DNA of 38,183 bases from Burkholderiaceae bacterium (GTDB lineage: Bacteria; Pseudomonadota; Gammaproteobacteria; Burkholderiales; Burkholderiaceae): the NCBI GenBank assembly GCA_947448695.1, contig CANFOL010000019.1:1-38183 (forward strand), written 5' to 3'. Both the position numbers and the translations under genes were made by a program. The notes under the pieces were generated by a model, which had not been told where the DNA came from, searched no databases, and worked only from the letters and a program-made list of their open reading frames with translations. Below are positions 29,966 to 38,183 of the stretch, one piece after another. The stretch's first letter is position 1. Each line of letters begins with the position of its first letter.

Positions 29966-30991
29966 ATGCGCAGAACAAGTTTATGTTTTTTATTGGGTGT
30001 AGGATTTGCCAATCTATGTCATGCTGAATCTGTTCAGCTATATGGCTTAATTGATCAAGGAATTCAAATCAATTTAAATAACTTTAGTTCAATTCAAGAT
30101 GATTTAAAAATCAAACAAGGCAATAAAATGGCGTCTCGTTTTGGATTAAGGGGCCGTGAAGAAATTGCTCCATCTCACTTTGTATTTTTTAATTTAGAGG
30201 GCGAGACAAATCCATCAGTACCCTCCCCTTTTTTTAAAAGACGCAACTATATCGGTTATGAAAATCGCCAAATTGGCCAATTTACACTTGGACTCCAATC
30301 CTCGGTTAGCTTTGATATTACAAGGTTAATTGATCCCAGTGGCCTGATTCGTCAAAAGCTTGTCATCGATGATTTAAGTGGAACATTGAATGGTAGATAT
30401 GGTAATAAATGGGTCAACAATGCTTTGAAATATTCTTTCAGAACTCCTAGCTTTAACTTCATCACCAGTTATCAATTAGGTAGCGCCGATCATTCTCATC
30501 AACCTAATTTTGCTGCTGGCGCGAGTTATCAAATGGGTGATACTCTCATTGCGGGATCCTATTCAATGAGTCAAAATAGTCAATTAACACACCACAATCG
30601 ATCCGCACAAATCTTGAATGCTGGTATCTCCCAAAAAATTGGTAATGTGAATTTGAAATTAGGCTTCTCACAATCTGCATTATCAAGTGGGCTATCCCAT
30701 GCTGCTCCTCGATATCCACGCCCAACAATCAATTCTGTAAATAATTTAGGGATTGGGTTTAAATATCAAGCTAGCCCTCAAATTGATTTTATTGCGGCCG
30801 CCTATCGCCAAAAAACTCATCTACAGAACAATTCATCTATGTATGGGAATAAATTTGTGATTGGGGGTAACTATCATTTGTCTAAAAAAACGCATATTTA
30901 TGCCTTTATCAATCATGCAAATGGCCCTGACTCAGGAAAGGTAATACAAGATTTAACCTCAGGAACGATTGGTATGGTTCATCGCTTTTAG
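29966..30991 (+). CDS. Outer membrane porin, Gram-negative (betaproteobacterial OmpC-like)
   Basis: A general diffusion porin precursor of 341 residues. The signal peptide is about residues 1-20, cut after CHA before ESVQLYGLIDQGI, the usual opening strand of burkholderial porins. Alternating beta-strand segments follow throughout, and the protein ends in HRF, the terminal aromatic needed by the BAM complex. GGLxGREEIAP-type text (RFGLRGREEIAPSHFVFFNL) is the standard second-strand signature. Solute preference is unknown. A good AAAGGAAA lies before the ATG, and the leader carries two hairpins. It faces away from the dehydrogenase gene and is followed after 143 bases by an amidohydrolase gene. 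Confidence 0.9.
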   Translation: MRRTSLCFLLGVGFANLCHAESVQLYGLIDQGIQINLNNFSSIQDDLKIKQGNKMASRFGLRGREEIAPSHFVFFNLEGETNPSVPSPFFKRRNYIGYENRQIGQFTLGLQSSVSFDITRLIDPSGLIRQKLVIDDLSGTLNGRYGNKWVNNALKYSFRTPSFNFITSYQLGSADHSHQPNFAAGASYQMGDTLIAGSYSMSQNSQLTHHNRSAQILNAGISQKIGNVNLKLGFSQSALSSGLSHAAPRYPRPTINSVNNLGIGFKYQASPQIDFIAAAYRQKTHLQNNSSMYGNKFVIGGNYHLSKKTHIYAFINHANGPDSGKVIQDLTSGTIGMVHRF

Positions 30992-31134
30992 TTTTTTCGA
31001 TTTTGAATCTAAAGGAATATGCTTAAACCAATTTCATCATTATTTATCAACATTCATTTACGTCACGCATGTGAATTCATTTCATCTTTTTAAGATTTAA
31101 GATAAGATAACTTATTAAAACTTAATATTTAATT

Positions 31135-32325
31135 ATGAAAATATTTCCAGAGTTTATTGATCAACTCGAATTGATTAAATCTATTCGAAGAGATATTCAT
31201 GCACATCCAGAATTAAAATTTACAGAATTTAGAACTTCTGAATTAATTGCTAAGCAGCTCAAGAGCTGGGGTATACAAACTCATGTAGGACTCGGTACAA
31301 CTGGCGTCGTAGGAACAATACAAGGTAATTTAGGGTCTGGTAAATCAATCGGTCTGCGCGCAGATATTGATGCCCTACCTTTACAAGAACATAATGCTTT
31401 TGCTCATGCATCTCAACATGAAGGCATGATGCATGCGTGCGGGCATGATGGACATACAGCGATGCTGTTGGGTGCGGCGCAGTTTTTTGCATCCCACAGA
31501 GACTTTAAAGGTACGATTCATTGCATCTTTCAACCAGCGGAAGAAGGTGGTGGTGGCGCAAGAGAAATGATGGCAGATGGTTTGTTTACGATGTTTCCAT
31601 GCGATGCTGTTTTTGGCATGCATAATTGGCCAGGAATGCCAGAGGGTAGTTTTGGAGTGATTCCAGGTCCGATGATGGCATCTAGTAATGAATTTAAGAT
31701 AACGATTAAAGGTAAAGGTGCTCATGCTGCTCTGCCACATAATGGCGCTGATCCTGTTTTTGCTATTGCACAATTAGCCTCATCTTTGCAAAGCATCATT
31801 ACGAGAAATAAAAAACCCGTTGATACTGCAGTTTTATCAATTACCCAAATCCATGCGGGATTTGCAAGTAATGTCATCCCGAATGATGCGTGGCTCGGTG
31901 GCACCATTAGAACATTCACAAATCCTGTTCTAGATCTTCTAGAACAAAGACTGCGAGATATTGCTCATGGGACAGCCTTGGCTTTTAACTGTTCCGCCGA
32001 AGTTGATTTCAATCGCAACTATCCACCACTGATTAATCACCCTTTAGAAACTACATTTGCCCAATCTGTTATTAAGAAAAGCTTTGGCGAAGATCAATTT
32101 ATAGAGTCCATAGAACCAACCATGGGCTCCGAAGACTTTGCATTTATGCTAGAAAAAGTTCCTGGTTGCTATGTATTTATTGGCAATGGTGATGGTGATC
32201 ATCGTGCGGTGGGGCATGGTATGGGGCCATGTCACTTACATAACCCATGCTACGACTTTAATGACCATCTACTACCCATCGGCGCAAGTTATTGGGTACA
32301 TTTAGCCCAATCTTATTTGGCATAA
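31135..32325 (+). CDS. M20D-family amidohydrolase (hippurate hydrolase-like)
   Basis: A 396-residue cytosolic metallo-amidohydrolase of the M20D subfamily, which splits N-acyl amino acids, hippurate or IAA-amino acid conjugates. Metal ligands are in HACGHDGHTA (Cys102, His104), QPAEEGG (Glu136/Glu137) and GMHNWPG (His163). The dimerisation domain (about 180-290) and the late EPTMGSEDFAFMLEKVPGC motif are intact. There is no signal peptide. Substrate is not determinable from sequence. Its stop overlaps the convergent DUF3047 gene by 13 bases. It lies 143 bases after the porin gene with no clear terminator between, so co-transcription is possible. Confidence 0.88.
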   Translation: MKIFPEFIDQLELIKSIRRDIHAHPELKFTEFRTSELIAKQLKSWGIQTHVGLGTTGVVGTIQGNLGSGKSIGLRADIDALPLQEHNAFAHASQHEGMMHACGHDGHTAMLLGAAQFFASHRDFKGTIHCIFQPAEEGGGGAREMMADGLFTMFPCDAVFGMHNWPGMPEGSFGVIPGPMMASSNEFKITIKGKGAHAALPHNGADPVFAIAQLASSLQSIITRNKKPVDTAVLSITQIHAGFASNVIPNDAWLGGTIRTFTNPVLDLLEQRLRDIAHGTALAFNCSAEVDFNRNYPPLINHPLETTFAQSVIKKSFGEDQFIESIEPTMGSEDFAFMLEKVPGCYVFIGNGDGDHRAVGHGMGPCHLHNPCYDFNDHLLPIGASYWVHLAQSYLA

Positions 32326-33095
32326 TTTCGTTTGATTTCAATATCACCGTAAATTGCTTTTACAAAGCTCTTTGTATTATCCGTATCCGTCATAATTCCT
32401 ACGGCAATTAACTTACCAGGCTGCTCTTGAAAGGCTTCGCGATAATCTTTTTCAATATTTCTTTGGTGTTTTCGCCATTGACCTACATGCTCTTCACCGG
32501 AATCAACAATAATCATTTTTAAACGTGAGGTGTATTTATTGGTAATGATTGGGGTCTCATGAACTTGACTCGACCAAATGTACATTAATGTTGCATAAGG
32601 CATCTCTTGACCACTAATTAAATGCGCTAGCTCAAAAGCCATCTGATCTTTTAACGAAAGTTTGCTTTTGTCGCCATCAAATGCCAACATAATGCGCAGA
32701 GGGGCATCATCGGTGTGCCCTTGAGAATTATCCGCTTGTGCTATATGCCCAAGTGCCTTCCATTCCCAGATGAGCTCTTTACCTTCAACCGTTCTTGGCT
32801 TCAATGGGACGATGAGGCCAGAAGCACTCTCTTCCGCATCTGCGTGAATGACAGTTTTACCTTGATATTTTTTTAATGTATAGCTCGTTTTATTTTTACT
32901 AGGCGTTAAAGTCCAAGGAAACCATCCAGGCAAGGAATGATCTTCGCTCACCAAAATCTCTTTACTTTGGATATCTACCAATGAGAATTTATTGACATCA
33001 TCTTGATGTTTAGAATTGCTAGAAGTTGAAGAGCTAGTAGCGCATGCACTTATCAATAAAGTGAGTACAAGGGCTGAAATTTGTATTAATTTCAT
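32313..33095 (-). CDS. DUF3047 lipoprotein
   Basis: A 260-residue predicted lipoprotein. The signal sequence ends in the lipobox LISAC, with Cys18 as the lipid-bearing residue. The body matches DUF3047: WEWKALGHIAQADNS, DDAPLRIMLAFDG, YIWSSQVHETPI, RNIEKDYREAF and VGIMTDTDNTKSFVKAIYGD. The family has no established function. It overlaps the mltA stop by four bases (ATGA), so it is probably co-translated with that murein transglycosylase and may act in the envelope with it. That link is an inference from position only. Confidence 0.82.
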   Translation of the reverse strand: MKLIQISALVLTLLISACATSSSTSSNSKHQDDVNKFSLVDIQSKEILVSEDHSLPGWFPWTLTPSKNKTSYTLKKYQGKTVIHADAEESASGLIVPLKPRTVEGKELIWEWKALGHIAQADNSQGHTDDAPLRIMLAFDGDKSKLSLKDQMAFELAHLISGQEMPYATLMYIWSSQVHETPIITNKYTSRLKMIIVDSGEEHVGQWRKHQRNIEKDYREAFQEQPGKLIAVGIMTDTDNTKSFVKAIYGDIEIKRNYAK

Positions 33096-34252
33096 GGATA
33101 CATGCTCTTAGGAAGGATCGCCCATAAACGGCCAACTTGTTTCATTTTTCCCGCTTTATCTCCAGCAGCATCTCCTGATCCCCAATAAAAATCGGCCCTA
33201 ACACCTCCAATGATAGCCGATCCCGTATCTTGTGCAAATACCAAGCGTTGTAATGCTTGTGTCGTTTGAGGATCAGTCGTTGATATGTAAACCGGCGCCC
33301 CACGTGGTATCGATTGCCAATCCACGGCAATACTCCGCCATGCTGTCAATGGCACTCCAATACTACCAATAGGTCCATCAAGCGGAGAGACCGAGCTTTC
33401 TAAAACTTTAAAAAAAACAAACCGAGGATTTGCATTGAGCATCTCATTGACGCGCTCCGGATTCTTTTTAGCCCAATCAGAAATCCCCTGCATACTTGCT
33501 TGGGCATACGTTAATTGTTTTTGATTAATTAACCATTGGGCAAATGACACAAATGTTTGGTTGTTCGTCCCCGCATAGCCAAGTCTTAAGATTTTTTTAT
33601 TTTCTAATAATATTTTCCCTGAGCCTTGTATTTGCATAAAAGCAGCTGCAACAGGATCTTCCACCCAAGCGATTTCGAGTCCTTTTAATGCTCTAGACTT
33701 GAGTAGTTCCGACCTAGTAGGCCTTACTTTCCCTGGTGAAGCATTCCAACCTGGTGGGGGTTTATAGAGGGGCGTCTGATAAACACCTTGACGAGTTAAA
33801 GAACCCTTAATAATCGGCTCATAATACCCAGTAATCAAACCTTGATTACTTCCTTTAGAGTATTGATTTTGATCTTTCGCTTGTCGAATCTCCCAGACCT
33901 GAAAAAATGTTTCAAAAAAATCTTTCGCTATTTTTTTATCAACCGCATTAATTTTTTGTGACTCTTTACAGAGTTCTTGCCATTCAACTTGATTAGATTT
34001 CATCCAGTATTGACAACTTTTTTGCCAAGCACTCCAAGCATCATCAAAGGAGTCACTCTCCCAGCCAGGTAAGTTCTTCCAACTGCTCAAATAATAGTGT
34101 GCTGCTGTATATTGCTTAAATTGGCTACTCGGGGCGATTGCTACCGGATCCGCCACCGACACATCTTTTTGTAATGACCTGGAACCACACGCAGAAAGTA
34201 AAATAGCAATGCCTATTGAACAAATTACTAAAAAAGCTTGCTTTTTTTTCAT
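33092..34252 (-). CDS. mltA: Membrane-bound lytic murein transglycosylase A
   Basis: Outer-membrane lipoprotein that cleaves peptidoglycan between MurNAc and GlcNAc, leaving 1,6-anhydro ends. The lipobox is LLSAC (Cys22). The MltA domain has LITGYYEPIIKGSLTRQGVYQT and the IQGSGKI segment. The C-terminal 3D domain carries the catalytic region DTGSAIIGGVRADFYWGSG with its conserved aspartates. Length (386) is within the family range. The start at 34252 has no clear ribosome binding site on this strand. apaG lies upstream after a 142-base gap that holds an opposite-strand small ORF. Confidence 0.95.
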   Translation of the reverse strand: MKKKQAFLVICSIGIAILLSACGSRSLQKDVSVADPVAIAPSSQFKQYTAAHYYLSSWKNLPGWESDSFDDAWSAWQKSCQYWMKSNQVEWQELCKESQKINAVDKKIAKDFFETFFQVWEIRQAKDQNQYSKGSNQGLITGYYEPIIKGSLTRQGVYQTPLYKPPPGWNASPGKVRPTRSELLKSRALKGLEIAWVEDPVAAAFMQIQGSGKILLENKKILRLGYAGTNNQTFVSFAQWLINQKQLTYAQASMQGISDWAKKNPERVNEMLNANPRFVFFKVLESSVSPLDGPIGSIGVPLTAWRSIAVDWQSIPRGAPVYISTTDPQTTQALQRLVFAQDTGSAIIGGVRADFYWGSGDAAGDKAGKMKQVGRLWAILPKSMYP

Positions 34253-34270
34253 ACAAAAAGGATGTACTCA

Positions 34271-34384
34271 ATGTCAGAACTTTTAGATGAATACCCCATG
34301 TTATTACTAGTCGCAGAAGCTGGCGTGGCTCTTTGCATTTTAATTTTTATTGTTGTCTGGACAATGATGGGCAGAAAAAAATAA
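34271..34384 (+). CDS. Putative 37-residue single-pass membrane protein
   Basis: A small ORF between mltA and apaG, opposite to both. The product, opening MSELLDEYPMLLLVAEAGVA and ending WTMMGRKK, has an acidic N-terminus, one hydrophobic helix at about residues 10-33 and a basic RKK end. That pattern fits an inner-membrane helix with its C-terminus in the cytoplasm. AAGGA lies eight bases before the ATG, a good ribosome binding site; an in-frame ATG three codons earlier is too close to it. Only 18 bases separate it from the mltA start, so its promoter would have to be within mltA. I do not recognise a family. It could be a real small protein or a chance ORF. Confidence 0.45.
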   Translation: MSELLDEYPMLLLVAEAGVALCILIFIVVWTMMGRKK

Positions 34385-34394
34385 TCTTGTGGTT

Positions 34395-34769
34395 TTAATG
34401 CAATATTCTTGGCATGGTGAGGGAAAACTCTGGAATGGGTACTTCAAATATCTCAGCTTCCTCTGAAATGCAAAAATAAGTTCCCTTCATCGACCCTGTC
34501 GGGGTAGGAATCGTAGACCAACTCGTATATTCAAAAGCCTGACCACTTTTCAGCAAGGGCTGTTGCCCAACAACACCTAAACCCTTGATTTGTTGAGAAT
34601 TTTTTTCAGAATCTGTAATGATCCACTCTCTTGCGATTAATTGAAACGCAAGCTCGCCATCATTTTTAATACTTAATGTGTAAGCGAAGTGGTACTGGCT
34701 TTGCTCTGCACTTGATTGCTCTTCTAAAAATTGAACTTGGACTGATATTTGGGCTGAAAATTTTGTCAT
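34395..34769 (-). CDS. apaG: ApaG protein
   Basis: A 124-residue single-domain protein with an immunoglobulin-like beta fold. The signatures are LIAREWIITDS, IKGLGVVGQQPLL, FEYTSWSTIPTPTGSMKGTY and a C-terminal IPEFSLTMP. It is linked genetically to Co/Mg resistance in enterobacteria and is often labelled an efflux protein, but it has no membrane segment here and its molecular role is unsettled. It may be the first gene of an apaG-mltA-DUF3047 unit, and it is divergent from rpe (70-base gap). Confidence 0.93.
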   Translation of the reverse strand: MTKFSAQISVQVQFLEEQSSAEQSQYHFAYTLSIKNDGELAFQLIAREWIITDSEKNSQQIKGLGVVGQQPLLKSGQAFEYTSWSTIPTPTGSMKGTYFCISEEAEIFEVPIPEFSLTMPRILH

Positions 34770-34827
34770 ATGGTCATTTTCGTAGAACTACTCATGAAAT
34801 GCAATGAATCAATGTGAATCCTCAAGT

Positions 34828-34833
34828 TAAAAT
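34828..34833 (+). promoter_or_regulatory. Possible -10 box just before rpe
   Basis: TAAAAT, five of six bases to consensus, ends only six bases before the rpe ATG. Transcription from it would give a nearly leaderless message. The -35 17 bases upstream is poor (TGAATC). The start of rpe also has only a weak GAG as ribosome binding site. Confidence 0.2.
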
Positions 34834-34839
34834 AGAGAT

Positions 34840-35544
34840 ATGACCGATAAATTACAAGCTCTCATCGCCCCATCTATCCTTGCAGCTGACTTTGCCCGAT
34901 TGGGGGAAGAAGTCAAACACGTTTTACAAGCGGGGGCGGATTGGATTCATTTTGATGTCATGGATAATCATTACGTCCCCAATCTCACCATCGGTCCTTT
35001 AGTGTGTGAGGCGATTCGCCCCCATGCAGAAAAAAATGGTCAACCTGTCTGTATCGATGTTCACTTAATGGTTGAACCCGTTGATCGTATCATTCCTGAT
35101 TTTGCAAAAGCTGGTGCTAACCTAATTAGTTTTCACCCTGAGGCAAGTTCTCATATTGATCGAACCTTAGGCCTGATTAAAGAAGTTGGCTGTCAAAGTG
35201 GCTTAGTTTTAAATCCTGCGACTCCTTTGCAATACTTAGATTTTGTCCTTGATAAAATTGATTTAGTTTTATTAATGTCTGTCAATCCTGGATTTGGTGG
35301 TCAACAGTTTATCCCCTCCACCATTGATAAAATCAAGCAAACTAGAAAAATTCTTGATGCCTATTCCGAGAAAAGTGGTCGGCAGATTCGTTTAGAAGTT
35401 GATGGTGGAATTAATACAAACAATATTGCACAGATTTCTGCCGCAGGTGCTGATACTTTTGTTGCCGGCTCTGCTATTTTTAGCAAGCCTGATTACGCTC
35501 AAATCATCTCTGAAATGAGGCGGGAACTGGCAGCTGCTCAATGA
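34840..35544 (+). CDS. rpe: Ribulose-phosphate 3-epimerase
   Basis: Interconverts ribulose 5-phosphate and xylulose 5-phosphate in the pentose phosphate pathway. The TIM-barrel signatures are all present: [15 protein letters not shown] (11-25), [14 protein letters not shown] with metal His37 and catalytic Asp39, DVHLMVEP with metal His75, [11 protein letters not shown], and LEVDGGI with catalytic Asp188. Length (234) is normal. Its stop overlaps the trpE start by four bases (ATGA), so trpE translation is coupled to it. The gph gene usually found between rpe and trpE in related bacteria is missing. Confidence 0.97.
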   Translation: MTDKLQALIAPSILAADFARLGEEVKHVLQAGADWIHFDVMDNHYVPNLTIGPLVCEAIRPHAEKNGQPVCIDVHLMVEPVDRIIPDFAKAGANLISFHPEASSHIDRTLGLIKEVGCQSGLVLNPATPLQYLDFVLDKIDLVLLMSVNPGFGGQQFIPSTIDKIKQTRKILDAYSEKSGRQIRLEVDGGINTNNIAQISAAGADTFVAGSAIFSKPDYAQIISEMRRELAAAQ

Positions 35545-37064
35545 CTTTAGATGAATTTAACAACCTTGCAAAGCAAGGCTTTAATCGTATTCCCTTAGTT
35601 TCTGAAACCTTGGCAGATCTTGAAACGCCTCTTTCCCTTTACATCAAGTTAACCCAAGCCGTTGGCTCAAAAAATACTTTTCTATTGGAGTCTGTTGTTG
35701 GTGGTGAGCGCTTTGGTAGATACTCCATCATTGGTTTACCAGCTAATACGTTGATACGCTCCATTGGTACACCAAGTTCTCCAATGAATCAGGTCATCAC
35801 TAACGATGAGCTAATAGAAACTAATCTTGAAAATCCTTTAGATTTCATAGAAAAATTCCAGGCACGCTTCAAAGCAGCTTTATTGCCAGGATTACCACGT
35901 TTTTGCGGTGGTCTTGCAGGCTATTTTGGCTATGACACGGTTCGTTATATTGAACATAAATTAGCTCACTCCACACCAAAAGATGATTTACATTTACCAG
36001 ATATTCAATTGCTTCTGACTGAAGAACTGGCCGTCATCGATAATCTTGCTGGCAAACTGTACTTGATTGTTTATGCCAATACCGATCATCCCGATGCTTA
36101 TCAAAAAGCGCAGCAACGTTTGCAACTTCTTCTAGATTGTCTTGATCAGCCCATCAAAGTGCAAAAATCATTTGCTACTGTGAAAACTGAAGCAGTTCGT
36201 CATTTTGGGCGCGATGAATTTATTAAAAAAGTTAATTTAACCAAAGAATATATTTTGGCTGGTGACTGTATGCAAGTTGTTTTTGGTCAGCGTATCAGTC
36301 AAGCTTATGAAGAATCTCCTTTAACTTTGTATCGCGCACTGCGCTCTTTAAATCCATCACCGTATCTTTATTTTTATGATTTTGGTGATCATCAGTTGGT
36401 TGGATCATCTCCAGAAATTTTAGTTCGACAAGAAAAAGTTTCCGCCAACGACAACTCTTCTCAAAAAAGAAAAGTGACTGTTAGGCCTCTAGCAGGAACT
36501 AGGCCTCGAGGTAAAACGCCTGAACTCGACGCAGAACTCGCAAGGGAGCTATTAGCTGATCCAAAGGAAATTGCTGAACACGTGATGCTCATCGATTTAG
36601 CAAGAAACGACATTGGGCGGATTGCAACAATTGGTTCAGTCAAAGTGACTGAAAAAATGGCGATTGAAAAATATTCGCATGTGCAACATATTGTTAGCTC
36701 AGTAGAGGGTGAGCTTCGTGATGACGTCAGTAATATGGATGTATTAAGAGCAACCTTTCCCGCTGGAACCCTATCAGGAGCCCCAAAAATACGTGCCATG
36801 GAAATCATCGATGAAATGGAAATCACCAAACGTGGGCCTTATGGAGGTGCGGCTGGTTATTTATCTTTTTCTGGTGACATGGATGTCGCCATTATTATCC
36901 GCACAGGTGTCATTCAAAACGGCTGGGTACATTCTCAAGCAGGGGCTGGGATCGTCGCTGACTCCAATCCTGAATCTGAGTATTTAGAAACAGAGGCAAA
37001 AGCAAGGGCTGTTTTAAGAGCCGTTGAACTTGTTCAAGGAGGACTCCATGCTCCTCATGATTGA
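35541..37064 (+). CDS. trpE: Anthranilate synthase component I
   Basis: With TrpG, converts chorismate and glutamine to anthranilate, the first step of tryptophan synthesis. The LLES motif at residues 48-51 is the tryptophan feedback site. The chorismate-binding half has [46 protein letters not shown] and [10 protein letters not shown], all intact. Length (507) is normal. It is coupled to rpe upstream and overlaps trpG by 17 bases. I found no leader peptide with tandem Trp codons before rpe, so classical attenuation is not apparent. Confidence 0.97.
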   Translation: MTLDEFNNLAKQGFNRIPLVSETLADLETPLSLYIKLTQAVGSKNTFLLESVVGGERFGRYSIIGLPANTLIRSIGTPSSPMNQVITNDELIETNLENPLDFIEKFQARFKAALLPGLPRFCGGLAGYFGYDTVRYIEHKLAHSTPKDDLHLPDIQLLLTEELAVIDNLAGKLYLIVYANTDHPDAYQKAQQRLQLLLDCLDQPIKVQKSFATVKTEAVRHFGRDEFIKKVNLTKEYILAGDCMQVVFGQRISQAYEESPLTLYRALRSLNPSPYLYFYDFGDHQLVGSSPEILVRQEKVSANDNSSQKRKVTVRPLAGTRPRGKTPELDAELARELLADPKEIAEHVMLIDLARNDIGRIATIGSVKVTEKMAIEKYSHVQHIVSSVEGELRDDVSNMDVLRATFPAGTLSGAPKIRAMEIIDEMEITKRGPYGGAAGYLSFSGDMDVAIIIRTGVIQNGWVHSQAGAGIVADSNPESEYLETEAKARAVLRAVELVQGGLHAPHD

Positions 37065-37617
37065 TAATTACGATTCTTTTACCTATAACCTTGTTCAATA
37101 TTTCGGGGAGCTAGGTGCTGACATTCAAGTTTTTCGTAATGATGAAATCACTCTGAAACAAATTGAGGCTCTACATCCCACTCATATTTGTGTCTCACCT
37201 GGACCCTGTAGTCCAGCTCAAGCCGGAATTTCCATTGCAGCGATTCAACACTTTGCTGGAAAAATTCCTATTCTTGGCGTTTGCCTCGGACATCAAGCGA
37301 TTGGTGAAGCTTTTGGTGGCGATGTGATACGTGCTAAAAGGGTGATGCATGGCAAGGTGGACACTGTGCACTCTAAACGTCGCGGGATATTTCAAGGTTT
37401 ACCAGCCTCATTTCAGGTAACAAGATACCATTCACTAGCCATCTCTCGGGAAACTTTACCAGCTTGCCTAGAGGTGACTGCCGTCACAGATGATGATGAA
37501 ATCATGGGTGTTAGACATAAAACCATGGCTGTTGAAGGGGTACAATTTCACCCCGAATCGATATTGTCAGAATATGGACACGAGTTATTAAACAATTTTC
37601 TTAAAATGAAGAATTAA
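37048..37617 (+). CDS. trpG: Anthranilate synthase component II (glutamine amidotransferase)
   Basis: Supplies ammonia from glutamine to TrpE. This class I amidotransferase has its nucleophile Cys79 in [16 protein letters not shown]. The His-Glu part of the triad lies in [14 protein letters not shown]. The N-terminal [18 protein letters not shown] is the usual TrpG/PabA start. The frame extends to a TTG at 37024, but the ATG at 37048, preceded by AAGGAGGACTCC, is clearly the start. The product is 189 residues. The ribosome binding site lies inside trpE. In some bacteria this subunit also serves PabB; that cannot be judged here. Confidence 0.97.
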   Translation: MLLMIDNYDSFTYNLVQYFGELGADIQVFRNDEITLKQIEALHPTHICVSPGPCSPAQAGISIAAIQHFAGKIPILGVCLGHQAIGEAFGGDVIRAKRVMHGKVDTVHSKRRGIFQGLPASFQVTRYHSLAISRETLPACLEVTAVTDDDEIMGVRHKTMAVEGVQFHPESILSEYGHELLNNFLKMKN

Positions 37618-37629
37618 ATTAGGTCACCT

Positions 37630-38183
37630 ATGGCGATTACTCCACAAGAAGCTTTATTGCGCTGCATTGAACATCGTGAAATATTTCATGATGAAATGCT
37701 CGAACTCATGCGCTCCATCATGCGAGGTGAGCTTTCCAGTAATTTAACCTCAGCACTTTTAGTGGGTTTGAGAACGAAAAAAGAAACTATTGGCGAAATT
37801 ACTGCAGCAGCGATGGTCATGCGTGAATTTGCCAATCAAGTTGAGATTACTGATCAATCTCATTTTGTCGATATTGTTGGTACTGGGGGGGATGGCTCTC
37901 ACAGTTTTAATATTTCTACTACAGCAATGTTCGTGGTTGCTGCCGCTGGTGCTAAGGTTGCAAAACATGGCAATCGTGGTGTCAGCAGTAAATCTGGAAG
38001 CGCAGATGTCTTGGAGTCTTTAGGTGTTGCCATTCAATTACCAGCCCATCAAGTAGCCCAGTGTCTTGAAAAAACAGGGATTGGTTTTATGTTTGCCCCG
38101 AATCATCATCCAGCCATGAAAAACGTTGCCCTGGTTCGAAAAGAATTAGGAATAAGGACTATCTTTAATATTTTGGGACCCCT
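37630..38183 (+). CDS. trpD: Anthranilate phosphoribosyltransferase, N-terminal part
   Basis: Transfers phosphoribose from PRPP to anthranilate. The gene starts 12 bases after trpG and runs off the window end, so only about 184 of the usual 340 or so residues are seen. The PRPP-binding GTGGD loop is at residues 84-88 ([17 protein letters not shown]). [18 protein letters not shown] is at about 112-129, and [15 protein letters not shown] closes the visible part. The frame is unbroken. It is the third gene of rpe-trpE-trpG-trpD; trpC is expected next but is out of view. Confidence 0.96.
   Translation, partial: MAITPQEALLRCIEHREIFHDEMLELMRSIMRGELSSNLTSALLVGLRTKKETIGEITAAAMVMREFANQVEITDQSHFVDIVGTGGDGSHSFNISTTAMFVVAAAGAKVAKHGNRGVSSKSGSADVLESLGVAIQLPAHQVAQCLEKTGIGFMFAPNHHPAMKNVALVRKELGIRTIFNILGP

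Noticed and set aside
30992..31134. Terminator after the porin gene
   Set aside because: Only four- or five-base AT-rich stems are visible and no T-run follows a stem, so I could not support one.
31381..31773. A 130-codon minus-strand open frame inside the M20 amidohydrolase gene
   Set aside because: Antisense to the metal-binding region of a clearly coding gene; rich in His, Cys and Met as expected from the complementary reading of that region.
34794..34817. Short ORF (seven codons) before rpe as a possible trp leader peptide
   Set aside because: It contains no tryptophan codons and no attenuator hairpin follows, so there is no support for attenuation.

Overview
The window is chromosomal core DNA from a low-GC (about 40% by eye) betaproteobacterium. 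It is most likely a member of Burkholderiales and resembles Polynucleobacter, but the genus is an inference. The evidence is a division and cell wall (dcw) cluster with no murB between murC and ddl, a peroxiredoxin between ftsZ and lpxC, a coq7-type ubiquinone gene beside mraZ, a burkholderial porin, and the mltA-apaG-rpe-trpEGD block. MurE carries the DNPR motif of meso-diaminopimelate-adding enzymes, so the wall is the usual Gram-negative type.

Layout. At 1-2735 (+) lie the 3' part of a CorC/HlyC (CNNM-type) membrane protein gene, a prepilin peptidase reduced to its protease core, coaE and zapD. From 2736 to 27897 almost everything reads on the minus strand. In transcription order this is mraZ, rsmH, ftsL, ftsI, murE, murF, mraY, murD, ftsW, murG, murC, ddl, ftsQ, ftsA, ftsZ, peroxiredoxin, lpxC, secA, argJ, a DUF815 ATPase and a MutT-like Nudix hydrolase. 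The only plus-strand gene inside this block is a small DUF721/DciA-like gene (8223-8717) between lpxC and secA. From 28135 to 32325 lie coq7 and a 3-hydroxyisobutyrate-dehydrogenase-family gene (both minus), then a porin and an M20 amidohydrolase (both plus). From 32313 to 34769 a DUF3047 lipoprotein, mltA and apaG read on the minus strand, with a small plus-strand membrane-protein ORF between the last two. From 34840 to the end rpe, trpE, trpG and a partial trpD read on the plus strand.

The genes form two coherent units. The dcw unit makes lipid II (MurE, MurF, MraY, MurD, MurG, MurC, Ddl), polymerises and cross-links it at the septum (FtsW, FtsI), and supplies the divisome (FtsL, FtsQ, FtsA, FtsZ). 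ZapD, LpxC (lipid A) and SecA (export) follow. Every junction from rsmH to ftsA overlaps. A good promoter with three 10-bp-spaced MraZ boxes precedes mraZ. The trp unit is coupled to rpe by overlapping codons.

No stretch over 300 bases lacks a gene; the longest gap is 27898-28134. I saw no tRNA, rRNA, insertion sequence, prophage or CRISPR array. I did not find a clearly new multi-gene system. The items most worth a second look are the 37-residue membrane-protein ORF at 34271-34384, the methylase-less prepilin peptidase, the N-terminally extended FtsQ, the inverted repeat in the secA leader, the hairpins in the porin leader, and genes missing from their usual slots (gph, yacG).
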